The notes beneath the pieces are model-generated. The model did not search any database and was not told the origin of the DNA. It worked only from the letters and a program-made list of their open reading frames with translations. This document shows positions 63,560 to 64,000 of a DNA stretch of 64,000 bases, one piece after another. The translations under genes were made by a program, and so were the position numbers. Source of the stretch: Brachionus rotundiformis (taxonomy: Eukaryota; Rotifera; Eurotatoria; Ploima; Brachionidae); NCBI GenBank assembly GCA_016802295.1, contig JAESIW010000138.1:2456897-2520896 (forward strand). Reading direction: 5' to 3'. How positions within the stretch are numbered: position 1 is the first letter of the stretch; every line of letters begins with the position of its first letter.

Positions 63560-64000
63560 ACAAATAATAATAATAATATAAGCCACAGCAGGCATAGTCT
63601 GTAGAGCAAGACTTAGAGTCTCACTATGGTAGCTAAAACGAGTTACAAAACATAAAATAAATAACAAAAAAGAATAAAATTTGTTTAGTTGTAATTGATC
63701 TGTTCCAGTTTCTTTTTAAAATTGTCTTTTGATGTTGCTGCCAATACTTCAGATGGTAATCTATTCCAGTTATCAACTACTTGATTTAAAATGAAATGCT
63801 CTCTGTGACTTATCTTTGTGTGTTATTTTATTAGTATATGCTTTAGACCACGAATGTTACTAGTAGGGCCCTCCGAAAACAATGAGCTCATTAGTTTACT
63901 CGGATTGTGCCAGTCATCTTTGCTATAACCTTTACTAATCATGAAGTATTCGATAAGATCACCTCTCTCCTCACTTATAGGGTGGTTAGTCCTAGTTTTT
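63560..64000 (-). mobile_element. 3' end of a LINE, running off the window
   Basis: Minus strand: a C-terminal ORF2 segment (RTNHPISEERGDLIEYFMIS, WHNPSKLMSSLFSEG, HFILNQVVDNWNRLPSEVLA, then KKKLEQINYN and stop at 63685-63687), with one in-frame TAA after ILIK. A short 3' UTR follows and ends in an ATT microsatellite near 63560-63580, as in CR1/L2-like LINEs. A second, less decayed copy than the one at 61170-61690. Confidence 0.85.

Noticed and set aside
1..64000. CRISPR arrays, operons, bacterial promoters, rRNA or tRNA genes
   Set aside because: No array periodicity or ribosomal sequence seen; the window is animal nuclear DNA. No tRNA cloverleaf was convincing by eye; tRNAscan-SE would settle this.

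Overview
The window is nuclear DNA of an animal. It is strongly AT-rich, its genes are split by GT-AG introns (many only about 50-180 bases long), and nearly every recognisable product is an animal housekeeping or signalling protein: NDUFS4, SCAMP, an SLC44 choline transporter-like protein, an NR1F (ROR/HR3) nuclear receptor, Aladin/AAAS, two calcium-channel alpha2/delta subunits, LRCH and SEC61 gamma. AT-richness, compact introns, several decayed LINEs and an intronless bacterial-type ParA ATPase together fit a rotifer-like invertebrate (for example Brachionus). That placement is inference, not something the sequence proves.

Layout. 1-2920: NDUFS4 (3' end cut by the window edge) and SCAMP, both on the minus strand. 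5092-7389: SLC44 on plus. 7390-13764: long non-coding stretch with a diverged tandem repeat, microsatellites and a GC-elevated block in front of the nuclear receptor. 13765-16801 (possibly to 18367): HR3/ROR receptor on plus. 19283-21484: Aladin on minus, 12 exons. 24697-26064: intronless ParA/Soj-like ATPase on plus. 27690-40307: two tandem alpha2/delta genes on minus. 42946-43890: a basic AT-hook-like ORF fragment and a foldback MITE. 44506-49203: LRCH on minus, with two possible last exons. 49204-62619: gene desert with a 971-base gap of Ns, flanked by near-identical 231-base copies, and LINE debris. 62620-62885: SEC61 gamma on plus. 63560-64000: 3' end of another LINE.

The genes belong to unrelated pathways (respiratory complex I, vesicle traffic, choline transport, transcription, nuclear pore, calcium channels, cortical scaffold, translocon), so there is no operon logic. 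The only local functional cluster is the alpha2/delta tandem pair.

Most interesting observations: SCAMP carries two adjacent duplicated exon pairs that look mutually exclusive and would swap transmembrane segments 3 and 4 independently; an animal gene encodes an intact ParA-type ATPase; the HR3/ROR receptor has a tail of about 210 residues, rich in Gln and Ser, after its AF-2 helix, plus a possible extra terminal exon; the alpha2/delta copies share a near-identical tract suggesting gene conversion; and LRCH has an alternative last exon that would add a membrane segment. Exon boundaries were worked out by hand from reading frame, splice signals and homology remembered from family knowledge, with no alignment software.
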